Positions 17,672-25,737 of a stretch of 64,000 nt of DNA are shown here, in pieces (the first letter of the stretch is position 1; each line of letters begins with the position of its first letter). Source of the DNA: Planctomycetota bacterium (lineage in GTDB: Bacteria > Planctomycetota > Planctomycetia > Gemmatales > Gemmataceae); assembly GCA_029777335.1 (NCBI GenBank), contig JAKOSN010000007.1:17933-81932 (forward strand), read 5' to 3'. The notes under the pieces are model-generated. The model searched no databases. It was not told the DNA's origin and saw only the letters and a list, made by a program, of their open reading frames with translations. The translations under genes and the position numbers were made by a program.

Positions 17672-18883
17672 TCACAGGAGCAGCAGAAGAAGGATCGCCA
17701 CCGCCAGCACAAGGACCAGGCTGCCCCCCAGGACGACCCAGATCCACCCGGAGTTCTCGGTTTCCTCCGGAATGGGGAGCCCCTCGGAAGGTGGGGGGAT
17801 GGGCGTCGGTGGGAGGTCGTCGAAATCCCGGGTGACGCGCTTCACAAAGGGCCGAAGGGCGGCTGCCACCTCGGCCGGCGTTTGATACCGCTCCTCGCGT
17901 TTCTTGGCCATCATCTTGCGCAGCACCTTGGCCACGTCGCGCGGTACGTCGGGACGCGTTTCCTCGACGGGTGGCGGTTCGGCGTGCAGGTGGTAGGCCA
18001 GCTTCTGCATGGTGGAGCCGCTCGCGAATGGGGGATGGCCAGTAAGCAAAAAATAGAAGGTGCACCCGAGGCTGTAGATGTCTGCGCGGATGTCGGCCCC
18101 ATGGCTGTCGAGCGCCTGTTCGGGAGCGATGTAGTCCGGCGTCCCCATCACCATCCCATCCTGGGTGAGGGTGCTGCTAAAACTGCCGCAATCCGCTCCC
18201 AGGCTGCGTGCCAGCCCCATATCGAGCAACTTGACCACGCGGTGTTTTTCGCTCAGCAGCAGATTACTGGGTTTGATATCGCGATGCACCATCCCTTGTT
18301 CATGGGCGTGTTGCAAGCCTCGGGCTGCCTGAGCGATATAGTCGCAGGCCTCGATCACCGACAAGGGCCCCTGCTCCTGCACCCGTTTGGCCAGATCCAT
18401 CCCTTCGACAAACTCCATGGCGTACCACAGGTGTTCGCCCGAATGATCGGCGTCGAAGCAAAGCACTACATTGGGATGAGCGAGTTTCTGCCCCACGCGA
18501 ATCTCGCGCTTGAAGCGACTGGCCAGTTCCGGATTCTTGGCCATATCGGGGCGGAGCAATTTCAGAGCGACGATCTGGCCCGACAGGCGATGGCGCGCCT
18601 TGAACACCTGCCCCATCCCGCCTTCCCCCAGGCGCTGGAGGACCACATACGGCCCCAGTGAAAGGGAAGTCGCCTTGCCCAGAAAGATCTGGTTGACCTG
18701 ATAGGGAGTAAGCCAGTCGCGTTGCATCACGTCGCGAGCCAGCGCGCGCGCATCGACAAAGCTGTTCAATTGCTGACCGACGGCTGTCAACTGAGCCTTA
18801 TCCAGCAAGCCCTGCTCCCGCAGGACCTTCAGCAAGTCCGCCGCCGAGGCGATCGTCATCACGGCAACCCTGTCGACCGGCAT
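17672..18883 (-). CDS. Tail-anchored Ser/Thr protein kinase
   Basis: This 403-residue kinase has an N-terminal helical module (about 10-75, with WLTPYQVNQIFLGK) seen in front of many planctomycete kinases, then the kinase domain: GEGGMGQVFK at 87-95, ATP-site Lys108, HRDIKPSN at 200-207, and DMG at 221-223 instead of DFG. APEQ and the ERYQTPAEV end of the domain follow. A Pro-rich linker leads to one membrane helix in the last 24 residues, so the protein is tail-anchored with almost nothing outside. It converges on the WD40 kinase with only 21 bases between stops. ATG at 18883 has AAGGG upstream; ATG at 18859 is an alternative start. Confidence 0.92.
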   Translation of the reverse strand: MPVDRVAVMTIASAADLLKVLREQGLLDKAQLTAVGQQLNSFVDARALARDVMQRDWLTPYQVNQIFLGKATSLSLGPYVVLQRLGEGGMGQVFKARHRLSGQIVALKLLRPDMAKNPELASRFKREIRVGQKLAHPNVVLCFDADHSGEHLWYAMEFVEGMDLAKRVQEQGPLSVIEACDYIAQAARGLQHAHEQGMVHRDIKPSNLLLSEKHRVVKLLDMGLARSLGADCGSFSSTLTQDGMVMGTPDYIAPEQALDSHGADIRADIYSLGCTFYFLLTGHPPFASGSTMQKLAYHLHAEPPPVEETRPDVPRDVAKVLRKMMAKKREERYQTPAEVAAALRPFVKRVTRDFDDLPPTPIPPPSEGLPIPEETENSGWIWVVLGGSLVLVLAVAILLLLLL

Positions 18884-19074
18884 CCGCGTTCATCCCTTCA
18901 ATACGTTTATCAATCTTCTTCATCCCTGGCGAGAACCAGCGTGCATCTTCGCGATTTCCCTCGCTCCCCTTCGCCGACTGCTCGGTGTGGTTGACAATGT
19001 CTCCTGGTAGCGTAGACTTGCGTGCCACGTCTCGTGGCCCGTGGACGTCTCTCTTGGTGCAACCCCCGAGTATT

Positions 19075-19539
19075 ATGCCGATGGTTCAGCTTGAGCCCCA
19101 TTCCGCTCTGCGCCTCCCCGGGGTCGAACACCGGATTCAGAAGCGTTATCGCTGCTGTGAACGGAAAGTGGCACGCGTTCTCATCAAACCGAGTTTTCAG
19201 AACTTTCCTGCACTGATCCACGATCTTTCGCTCAACGGTGTTGGCCTTCTGCTTGATCGTCCGCTGGAAGCGGGGATGGTCCTTGCCCTGCATCTGGGAG
19301 GTCTCGACCCGAGCGAACCGGTGATTCGCCTCGCCCAGGTCAAGCACGTCCGCCCCCATCGATCCGTCGCCGATGCACCCTGGCGCAAGAAACGTCGTCT
19401 CTTCGAGCAACTCCTTGGCTTCTTCAGCCAGAACGAAGGGAGCCACTTGCCCGAGGCGATCCACCTGGCGGGATGCAAGTTTGATCGTCCGCTCACCAGT
19501 ATTGAATTCCGTTCGCTCTGCGGCCCGCTCGTTCCCTGA
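19075..19539 (+). CDS. PilZ-domain protein
   Basis: This 154-residue soluble protein carries a PilZ fold, which binds cyclic di-GMP. The RxxxR element is Arg26/Arg30 in KRYRCCERK and the D/NxSxxG element is DLSLNG at 50-55, followed by LDRPLEAGMVLALHL. The C-terminal ~60 residues (RKKRRLFEQLLGFF...) are not familiar. The start is taken as ATG 19075; ATG 19081 is equally possible and no strong ribosome site is seen. It has no linked diguanylate cyclase or flagellar gene. The binding of c-di-GMP is inferred from the motifs. Confidence 0.8.
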   Translation: MPMVQLEPHSALRLPGVEHRIQKRYRCCERKVARVLIKPSFQNFPALIHDLSLNGVGLLLDRPLEAGMVLALHLGGLDPSEPVIRLAQVKHVRPHRSVADAPWRKKRRLFEQLLGFFSQNEGSHLPEAIHLAGCKFDRPLTSIEFRSLCGPLVP

Positions 19540-19766
19540 AAATCGTCTCCACTCCGCAACCATCCCTTGGTCGCAGTTCAGGAAGGGGTGGTTCCCCCGA
19601 AAAGAACTTTCCAGGCGATTTGCACCCGCACCCTGCGTGCGCTGATCTGCGGAAGCCTCGCGCTAACCAGCGAGCGCTCTTCTCTCTCTTCGCCAAAATA
19701 CCCTGTTTTCCCAACTCTCAAGGTCCCACCGCCGGCCAACGATGATTGCGCCTGGCGATCCCTTCC

Positions 19767-20294
19767 TTACTCCTCTCGCGGTCGAAGATCAAGGATGTAT
19801 TTCTCCTCCACCACATCGACTCCCCAGAGGTGCATCGGGTTCTGCTCGACCCGAGTAAACCCGGCCGAACGGTACAGATGAGCCGCGGCTGTCAGCGCGC
19901 TGACGGTCCACAGGAAGATCGACTGATAGCCTCGCCGTTCCGCAAACTCGACTGCTTCCACCAGGAGCAACCACCCCAGCCCCATGCCGCGGGCCGTGGG
20001 ATCAACGACAAACCAGCGCAGCTGCGCCTCGGTGTCCGACGCGCTCACAATGGCAATGCACCCGATCAGCCGTTGGTCGCGCTCGGCGATCCAGAGGCGA
20101 TCCCGCTCCGTTCGGCGGCGCACAAACTCCGCCAACGGCCCAGCGACGTACGCCTCAAACGTTTCATCAAAACCATACTCGCGGGCATAGAGCACCCCGT
20201 GAAGTGACACGATCGCTCCCAGATCTCCCGGGCGCAACGTGTGCCGCAGGGTAAAAGACCGTCCCGGGAGAGGAGCGTACTCTGCTGGGTTCAT
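19767..20294 (-). CDS. GNAT-family N-acetyltransferase
   Basis: This 175-residue protein matches the acetyltransferase half of the MarR-GNAT fusion proteins: HTLRPGDLGAIVSLHGVLYAREYGFDETFEAYV at the N-terminus, then RLIGCIAIVSA, LRWFVVDPTARGMGLGWLLL (acetyl-CoA loop with the R/QxxGxG/A pattern) and AAHLYRSAGFTRVE. No DNA-binding half is fused on; the start at ATG 20294 has GAGGGG just upstream. It would acetylate a small molecule or protein amine; the substrate is unknown. It faces the PilZ gene (convergent, about 230 bases apart). Confidence 0.88.
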   Translation of the reverse strand: MNPAEYAPLPGRSFTLRHTLRPGDLGAIVSLHGVLYAREYGFDETFEAYVAGPLAEFVRRRTERDRLWIAERDQRLIGCIAIVSASDTEAQLRWFVVDPTARGMGLGWLLLVEAVEFAERRGYQSIFLWTVSALTAAAHLYRSAGFTRVEQNPMHLWGVDVVEEKYILDLRPREE

Positions 20295-20500
20295 TGCCCC
20301 TCACCTCTGCCGCACTGCAAGCGGCCACTCCGCAGGCGCTCTCGGGAACCACCTCTCAGACTGGCGGATCCCGGTTCACTCAGGGATCGCTTCTGGCGAG
20401 TGCCCTCGGATGATCTCTGTAGTGTGCCATTGCCGTCGACGCTGAGCAACCAGGATTCGCACTCCTCGGCGAAAACAATCGATCCGGGGCACTCCTTCGT

Positions 20501-21361
20501 TCAGTCCGAACCACCCGTTCCCAATCCTGGCTCAGAGGCGGAAAGCCGTTTCGACATCTGAGGAGCCCTCGGCTTGCGCTGCGGACCGGACCGCCAGTGG
20601 TGCAGACTCAACACCCAGGATGCACCCATGTAATAGACGGGGAAGAAGAACGAGGTTAGCACCACAATGCGCAATTGCCGATCGACTGGCATTGTGGGGT
20701 TTAGTGCCTGCTCGGGGAGAAGCATCAGGATCCAGAGGACCAGAACAATCCAGACGGCCGCCAGCACATTGCTGATCTGATTAAGGCGCCCCTTCTGACT
20801 GGGATAAAGATAACGCAGAGGGATAAAGGTGAGAATGGCGAGGCTCCCCAGGATGACCACGGTGAGCCATCCAGGTAAGGGCTGCAGGACATAGAGATAG
20901 AACGCCACCAGGTTCCAGTACGAGGGAAAGCCAAGGAAGTAGCCATCGTCGGTCTTGACCGACACCTGACAAAACCCATAGGCGCTGGCCAGCAAGGGGA
21001 GCAGGAGCCAGTAATCCTGACCGGGCGGCAGCAGCCCCGCACGCCAGATCAACAGCAGCGGTAAACACGCGTAGGTGAGGAAATCGACCAGATCATCCAG
21101 TCGACGGCCATCGAAGCCGGGGAGGACCTCCTTGATTCGGATGCGACGGGCCAGGGTGCCATCGGTGGCGTCGATCAAGGTAGCCAGGAGCATCAGGGCG
21201 AAGACGTTGCGCAGCGAGACGCCGTCTCCCCGGTAAATCAGGATGGCCATCCACGCGGCCAGGATCAGTCCCAGTGCGGTGTAGAGATGGACGCCCCAGG
21301 CAAGAACCTGGCGTCCCCTGCCTGGTCGAGAAGAACCATTCCGCGAGAGATACTCGTTCAT
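20501..21361 (-). CDS. pcs: Phosphatidylcholine synthase (CDP-alcohol phosphotransferase, Pcs type)
   Basis: Pcs joins CDP-diacylglycerol and free choline to make phosphatidylcholine and CMP. The 286-residue protein has about eight membrane helices and the CDP-alcohol signature DATDGTLAR...GRRLDDLVD (DxxDGxxAR then GxxxDxxxD). Pcs-specific features rather than generic ones are the RIKEVLPGFDG link inside the signature, the VSVKTDDGYFLGFPSYWN block and LTFIPLRYLYP, which line up with rhizobial Pcs as I remember it. The start ATG 21361 overlaps the stop of the upstream symporter gene in an ATGA, so the two are translationally coupled; no separate ribosome site is present. The C-terminal ~50 residues are basic and poorly conserved. 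Confidence 0.88.
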   Translation of the reverse strand: MNEYLSRNGSSRPGRGRQVLAWGVHLYTALGLILAAWMAILIYRGDGVSLRNVFALMLLATLIDATDGTLARRIRIKEVLPGFDGRRLDDLVDFLTYACLPLLLIWRAGLLPPGQDYWLLLPLLASAYGFCQVSVKTDDGYFLGFPSYWNLVAFYLYVLQPLPGWLTVVILGSLAILTFIPLRYLYPSQKGRLNQISNVLAAVWIVLVLWILMLLPEQALNPTMPVDRQLRIVVLTSFFFPVYYMGASWVLSLHHWRSGPQRKPRAPQMSKRLSASEPGLGTGGSD

Positions 21362-22944
21362 GCGTGCGTGGGAGGAGTGAGGAAAGTGGTGTTCGCCAAG
21401 GCTGGCAAGGCCCGCGGAGGATCCCATCGTGCGGTCAGACGCGAGACCAGTGGGATCAGCACCAGCCCCACCCCTGCCGCCAGCGTCCGAAAAGGAAAGA
21501 GGGAAGCGCCATTCTCCGCGTGATACCAGCTTGCCAGCGGCCCGGCCAGCAAGGGGGCCCCCAGGCTGGAATAGTCAAACCAGGCGGGCAAACCAAAGAG
21601 CGGTTCCCCCCCAGCCAGGCGCAGCAGCAGCGACACTACAAACGCGGTGATCGACCCCATCCGATTGGCCTTGCGGTCAAAGAGTACCATGACCAGCTGG
21701 GGAAAGAGCAACACAAAGATCAAATCCGAGGTGAAGATCCACAGCGCCAGCACACTTTGCACGCGCCACGCGAGCAAGGTGGCCGCTACCCCCAGGAGCA
21801 GCACCGCCAACCGAATTACCCGTTTGATCTCCGGCACCGTGGCGGTGGGACGGATCAACGTTCGATACACATTCCAGCTGACCATGGCTCCGCCGGAAAG
21901 GATCGAGGAACTGAAGCTCGAGGTCACCGCGCCCACGATGGCCGCCAATCCGATCAGGCCAATCCCGGCAGGCACCATGTAGTGCAGAAGCATCGGCAGG
22001 GCATCGGTTGCGGGGATACTGTCCTTTCCCCAGTACGCAACGGTCGCCAGACCGAGCAGACACGGGGGAATCGTGAGCGCCATCGTCAGTATCCCGGCAA
22101 GGATCGAGTGCGACACTGCCCGCCCCGGCGTCGAACAGGACAGCACGCGCTGAAAGTAGCAGTTCCAGGGGATTCCGCCCAGGATCAGCATAAAACTGGT
22201 ATCCCACCACCCGGTCAGCGCCGCGGGCGTCCAGGTGTGATCTGCCGCCAGGGGAGGAACAATGCGCGTTCCTTCCGGATGGAGAGTGACATAGCTCTGC
22301 CAGCATGTTTCCAGTCCGCCCGTTGCCTGCAGCGCGAAGGGGAGAGCGATCAACAGACCGATGGGGATCAGCAGGAGTTGAAACGCATCGGTGTAGGCGA
22401 CCGACCACATTCCGCCCAGCATGGTGTAGGTCACCACCACGACGGCGGAGACCACGATGGCGATCGTCAAATTCAACCCCACGAGAACGCGCAAGGTGGA
22501 TCCCAGTGCCACCAGCAACTCGGCACTCCAGAAAAGTTCGCCCAGCAACGCAGGCAGCAGCAGGATCGTTGCCCAGTGCTCTCCGTAACGAAGAGCAAAG
22601 GGATCGACAATGGTGGTGAACTGGTGGCGACGCATTGTCCGCGCAAAGAAGAGCCCGCCCAGGATCAGACTTAAACCGAAGCACAACCCTGGCTGCAGCG
22701 CGCGGGCCAGATTCCCGGCGTGGACCCCCTCAGTGGTGCCGTTGAGATAACCGCCATCGACCCAGGTGGCCGTCATCGTCATCACCGCCAACCAGAGCGG
22801 AAGGGTCCGCCCCGCGACCAGCAGATCGGCAGCGCTGGACTCAGACGATTCCCGCACCTTGCGGGCTGCCACGATGCCAACGAGCAGAAAGAGGGCAAAC
22901 ATCCCCCCGACGGCCGCCAGCCCGCCCAGCTGAAGGTGTTCCAT
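21358..22944 (-). CDS. CHT1-like sodium/choline symporter (SLC5 family)
   Basis: This 528-residue protein has about 13 membrane helices of the sodium:solute symporter fold. It resembles the animal high-affinity choline transporter CHT1 (SLC5A7) more than proline or glucose carriers: TMTATWVDGGYLNGTTEGV, LSLILGGLFFARTMR, LPALLGELFWSAELLVALG, MWSVAYTDAFQLL, LGGIPWNCYFQRVLS and LLRLAGGEP all have close CHT1 counterparts (for example ATWVGGGYINGT and GGIPWQAYFQRVLS). Its gene is translationally coupled to phosphatidylcholine synthase, which needs choline, so choline import is the likely job. ATG 22944 follows GGGGAGG at good spacing. Confidence 0.88.
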   Translation of the reverse strand: MEHLQLGGLAAVGGMFALFLLVGIVAARKVRESSESSAADLLVAGRTLPLWLAVMTMTATWVDGGYLNGTTEGVHAGNLARALQPGLCFGLSLILGGLFFARTMRRHQFTTIVDPFALRYGEHWATILLLPALLGELFWSAELLVALGSTLRVLVGLNLTIAIVVSAVVVVTYTMLGGMWSVAYTDAFQLLLIPIGLLIALPFALQATGGLETCWQSYVTLHPEGTRIVPPLAADHTWTPAALTGWWDTSFMLILGGIPWNCYFQRVLSCSTPGRAVSHSILAGILTMALTIPPCLLGLATVAYWGKDSIPATDALPMLLHYMVPAGIGLIGLAAIVGAVTSSFSSSILSGGAMVSWNVYRTLIRPTATVPEIKRVIRLAVLLLGVAATLLAWRVQSVLALWIFTSDLIFVLLFPQLVMVLFDRKANRMGSITAFVVSLLLRLAGGEPLFGLPAWFDYSSLGAPLLAGPLASWYHAENGASLFPFRTLAAGVGLVLIPLVSRLTARWDPPRALPALANTTFLTPPTHA

Positions 22945-23028
22945 GATGCCTCCCCTGTGGAAAGCACCACCATACCAGATTGGCAAGGGGAGGCAATGGC
23001 GCCCAGGCAACAACGCGCCAGGGTTCGC

Positions 23029-24270
23029 TCACAGCCCGTGGAGCGCGTCGAGCAAGCGCTCCACCTCGGCGCGCGTGTTGTAGTGCAACAATCCGAGCCG
23101 CACCAACCCATCCGGTTCCAGCCCGAGCGTCTCGGTCAGGGTGAGCGCATAGAAGTTGCCCGCCCAGACGAAGATGCCTTGCCGTGCCAGCGCTGTGGCG
23201 ACCTCCTGGGAACTCCGCTGGGCATGGGTGATCGCCACCGTCGGCACCCGCTGATGCAGACGTTGCGGATCGGTAATCCCCCAGATGCGCACGTCGGGGA
23301 TGCGCGCCAGTTCCTCCAGCAAGTACGCCCCCAGGCCGCGCTCGTAGCGCTGGATGGCGTCGAAGACGCTGGTGAGGGCTTCGCGTCGGGTGCTGGCTGT
23401 GGGGTTGAGATGGCGTCCCAGGGCGCTCAGGTAATCGATCGCCGCCAGCACCCCGGCAATTCCCTCGTGACTCTGCGTGCCCGTCATCCAGCGCCCCGGG
23501 AGATCGTCCGGCGCCGGCCGTACCTTGTAGGCGGGGAGACTCTCCAGTAGCGGACGTTTGCCGTAGAGAATGCCGATGTGCGGGCCGAAGAACTTGTACG
23601 CCGAGCAGGCGAGGTAGTCACAGTCCCAGGCCGTCACATCGATGCTGGCGTGCGGCGCATAATGGACGGCATCGAGAAAAACCTGAGCCCCGACCGCATG
23701 CGCCTGGGTGATGATCTCCTGCACGGGATTGATGGTCCCCACGGCGTTCGAGGCACAGCCAACCGCCACCAGGCGGGTGCGCGGGGAGAGGACGCGGGCA
23801 AACTCGTCCAGTTGCAAGGTGCAATCGTCGTGGCGGAACCCAACCTGATGAACCGTTGCCCCGGCATCGCGCGCCGCCAGCACCCACGGGGTGACATTGG
23901 CATCGTGATCCAGGCGGGTGACGATCACCTCGTCGCCCGCCTGCCAGGTGCGCGCCAGGGCGCGGCTGAAGGCAAAGGTGAGCGAGGTCATGTTCTGGCC
24001 GAAAAACACCGTGCCGGGATCGGAGCTCCCCAGCAGGTCGGCGACGGCATGATGCGCGCGTTCGAGCAGGGCATCACTTTCCATGCTGGTGACAAAGACC
24101 CCGCCATGATTGGCGTTGCAATCCACCAGGTACTGGCTGATCGCCTCGATCACGCCGCGCGGCACCTGGCTCCCTGCCGGGCCATCGAGAAAAACCGCGC
24201 TGTGCCCCTCGTGCTGGCGCGCCAGGGCTGGAAAGTGTTGCCGACACCAGTGCGGATCAAAAGAAGACAT
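23029..24270 (-). CDS. Cysteine-desulfurase-like PLP enzyme (class V aminotransferase)
   Basis: This 413-residue protein has the fold-type I PLP pattern: FLDGPAGSQVPRGVIEAI at the N-terminus, NMTSLTFAFSRAL, the cofactor Asp in VFLDAVHYAPH and the Schiff-base Lys in CSAYKFFGPHIG. The sequence style (FPALARQ, LDHDANVTPW, RVPTVAITHAQRSSQEVATALARQGIFVWAGNFYA) is that of the SufS-related VC1184-type subgroup, whose substrate is not established. It starts 11 bases after the DUF1501 gene and may be the third gene of that operon. No suf/isc genes are nearby, so an iron-sulfur role is not supported. Confidence 0.88.
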   Translation of the reverse strand: MSSFDPHWCRQHFPALARQHEGHSAVFLDGPAGSQVPRGVIEAISQYLVDCNANHGGVFVTSMESDALLERAHHAVADLLGSSDPGTVFFGQNMTSLTFAFSRALARTWQAGDEVIVTRLDHDANVTPWVLAARDAGATVHQVGFRHDDCTLQLDEFARVLSPRTRLVAVGCASNAVGTINPVQEIITQAHAVGAQVFLDAVHYAPHASIDVTAWDCDYLACSAYKFFGPHIGILYGKRPLLESLPAYKVRPAPDDLPGRWMTGTQSHEGIAGVLAAIDYLSALGRHLNPTASTRREALTSVFDAIQRYERGLGAYLLEELARIPDVRIWGITDPQRLHQRVPTVAITHAQRSSQEVATALARQGIFVWAGNFYALTLTETLGLEPDGLVRLGLLHYNTRAEVERLLDALHGL

Positions 24271-24281
24271 GAAAGCTCTCG

Positions 24282-25721
24282 TCAGGACAAAATTTCTTTG
24301 AGAACGTGCCCATGCACATCGGTCAGCCGACGGTTGGTGCCATTGTGGCGGAAGGTCAACCGCTCATGATCGATGCCGAGCAGATGCAAAATGGTGGCGT
24401 GGTAATCGTAGCAAGTGATCGGCTTGAGGGCACGCCAGGACCACTCATCGCTCTCGCCATGGGCCGCGCCCCCCTTCACCCCCGCGCCAGCCATCCAGCT
24501 GACAAAGGTTCCGCCGTTGTGATCCCGTCCCGCACTGCCCTGGCTGAACGGCTGTCGGCCAAACTCGGTGCTCCACAACACCAGCGTATCGTCGAGCAGT
24601 CCGCGTGCCTTGAGATCGTGCAGAAGGCCCGCGATCGGCTTATCCACGCTCAGGGCGATCTTCGGCAATTCGGCGGGGATGTTGGCGTGATTGTCCCAGT
24701 TGTTGCTCGGTCCGCCGGCTCCGCTCCAGATCTGGACAAAGCGAACCCCTGCCTCCAGCAAACGCCGCCCGATCAGACAATGCCGCCCGAACGCCTCGGT
24801 GACCTTGTCCTCCAGGCCGTAGAGTTGGCGCGTCGCCGCACTTTCCTTCCCCAGATCCAGCACCTGGGGCGCGGCCAGCTGCATCTTCGCCGCCAGCTCA
24901 TAGGAGGCAATCCGCGCTTCCAGGCGCGAGTCGCCCTGCCACTGCTGGGCATGCTCCTCGTTCATGCGCCGGAGGAGCGCCTGTGTGTCGGCCTCGCTCG
25001 CGCGGGTGATAAAGCGCGCCGACTCGGGCGGATGGAGCGAGGCGATGGGGTTGGGCGAACTCGGCTTGAGGACCGTACCCTGGTGCAACACCGGGAGAAA
25101 CCCAGCCGAGAAGTTGCCCTGCTGATTGTAAGGCAATCCACGCACATCGGGAATCACGACAAAGGTGGGGAGGTTATCTGTCAGGCGTCCCAGTCCATAC
25201 GACACCCAGGCGCCCAGGCAAGGAAAGCCCGGGAGCACAAAGCCGGTGTTCATCATGTAGCTGGCCGGGCCGTGCACGTTGGTTCTGGAAACCATCGACA
25301 TCAGAAAGGCCAGTTCATCGACGTGCTTAGCGAGGTGCGGAAACACGCTGCTCACCCACCGTCCGCTCTGCCCATGTTGCTTGAACACGAACGGACTTTT
25401 CATGACCGGGAAACCGGGCGAATTGGTGACAGACTCCACCCGTTGACCAGGATCGAACTTTTTCCCGTGCAGCTTGGCCAGTATGGGCTTGTGGTCAAAC
25501 GTATCCATCTGGCTGGCGCCGCCATTCATGAACAGTTGAATCACCCGCTTGACCTTCGCGCGATGATGCAACCCGCCATTGAGGGCGGCTTGCGGCTTCC
25601 CAGGCGAGGGGGAGTCCGCCAGCAGACTTTCGCCCAGCAGATGTGCCAGAGCGATCCCACCCAGTCCGCCCCCCGTCTGCCACAACCATTCGCGCCGCGA
25701 GGGAAAAGAGGAGTCACGCAT
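24282..25721 (-). CDS. DUF1501 (sulfatase-fold) protein with Tat signal
   Basis: This 479-residue protein opens with a twin-arginine signal (SRREWLWQTGGGLGGIALAHL), so it is exported folded. The body is a DUF1501 domain of the alkaline-phosphatase/sulfatase superfamily: FMNGGASQMDTFDHKP, GFPCLGAWVSYGLG, IWSGAGGPSNNWDNHANI, LVLWSTEFGRQPFSQGSAGRDHNGGTF and the C-terminal YDYHATILHLLGID block. DUF1501 genes nearly always lie next to DUF1549/DUF1553 cytochromes in planctomycetes, and here one is 16 bases upstream. The biochemical role is unknown; polysaccharide or sulfated-glycan breakdown has been suggested for these clusters. ATG 25721 has CCGGAG at correct spacing. Confidence 0.92.
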   Translation of the reverse strand: MRDSSFPSRREWLWQTGGGLGGIALAHLLGESLLADSPSPGKPQAALNGGLHHRAKVKRVIQLFMNGGASQMDTFDHKPILAKLHGKKFDPGQRVESVTNSPGFPVMKSPFVFKQHGQSGRWVSSVFPHLAKHVDELAFLMSMVSRTNVHGPASYMMNTGFVLPGFPCLGAWVSYGLGRLTDNLPTFVVIPDVRGLPYNQQGNFSAGFLPVLHQGTVLKPSSPNPIASLHPPESARFITRASEADTQALLRRMNEEHAQQWQGDSRLEARIASYELAAKMQLAAPQVLDLGKESAATRQLYGLEDKVTEAFGRHCLIGRRLLEAGVRFVQIWSGAGGPSNNWDNHANIPAELPKIALSVDKPIAGLLHDLKARGLLDDTLVLWSTEFGRQPFSQGSAGRDHNGGTFVSWMAGAGVKGGAAHGESDEWSWRALKPITCYDYHATILHLLGIDHERLTFRHNGTNRRLTDVHGHVLKEILS

Positions 25722-25737
25722 CGGTTTCACTCCGGCA

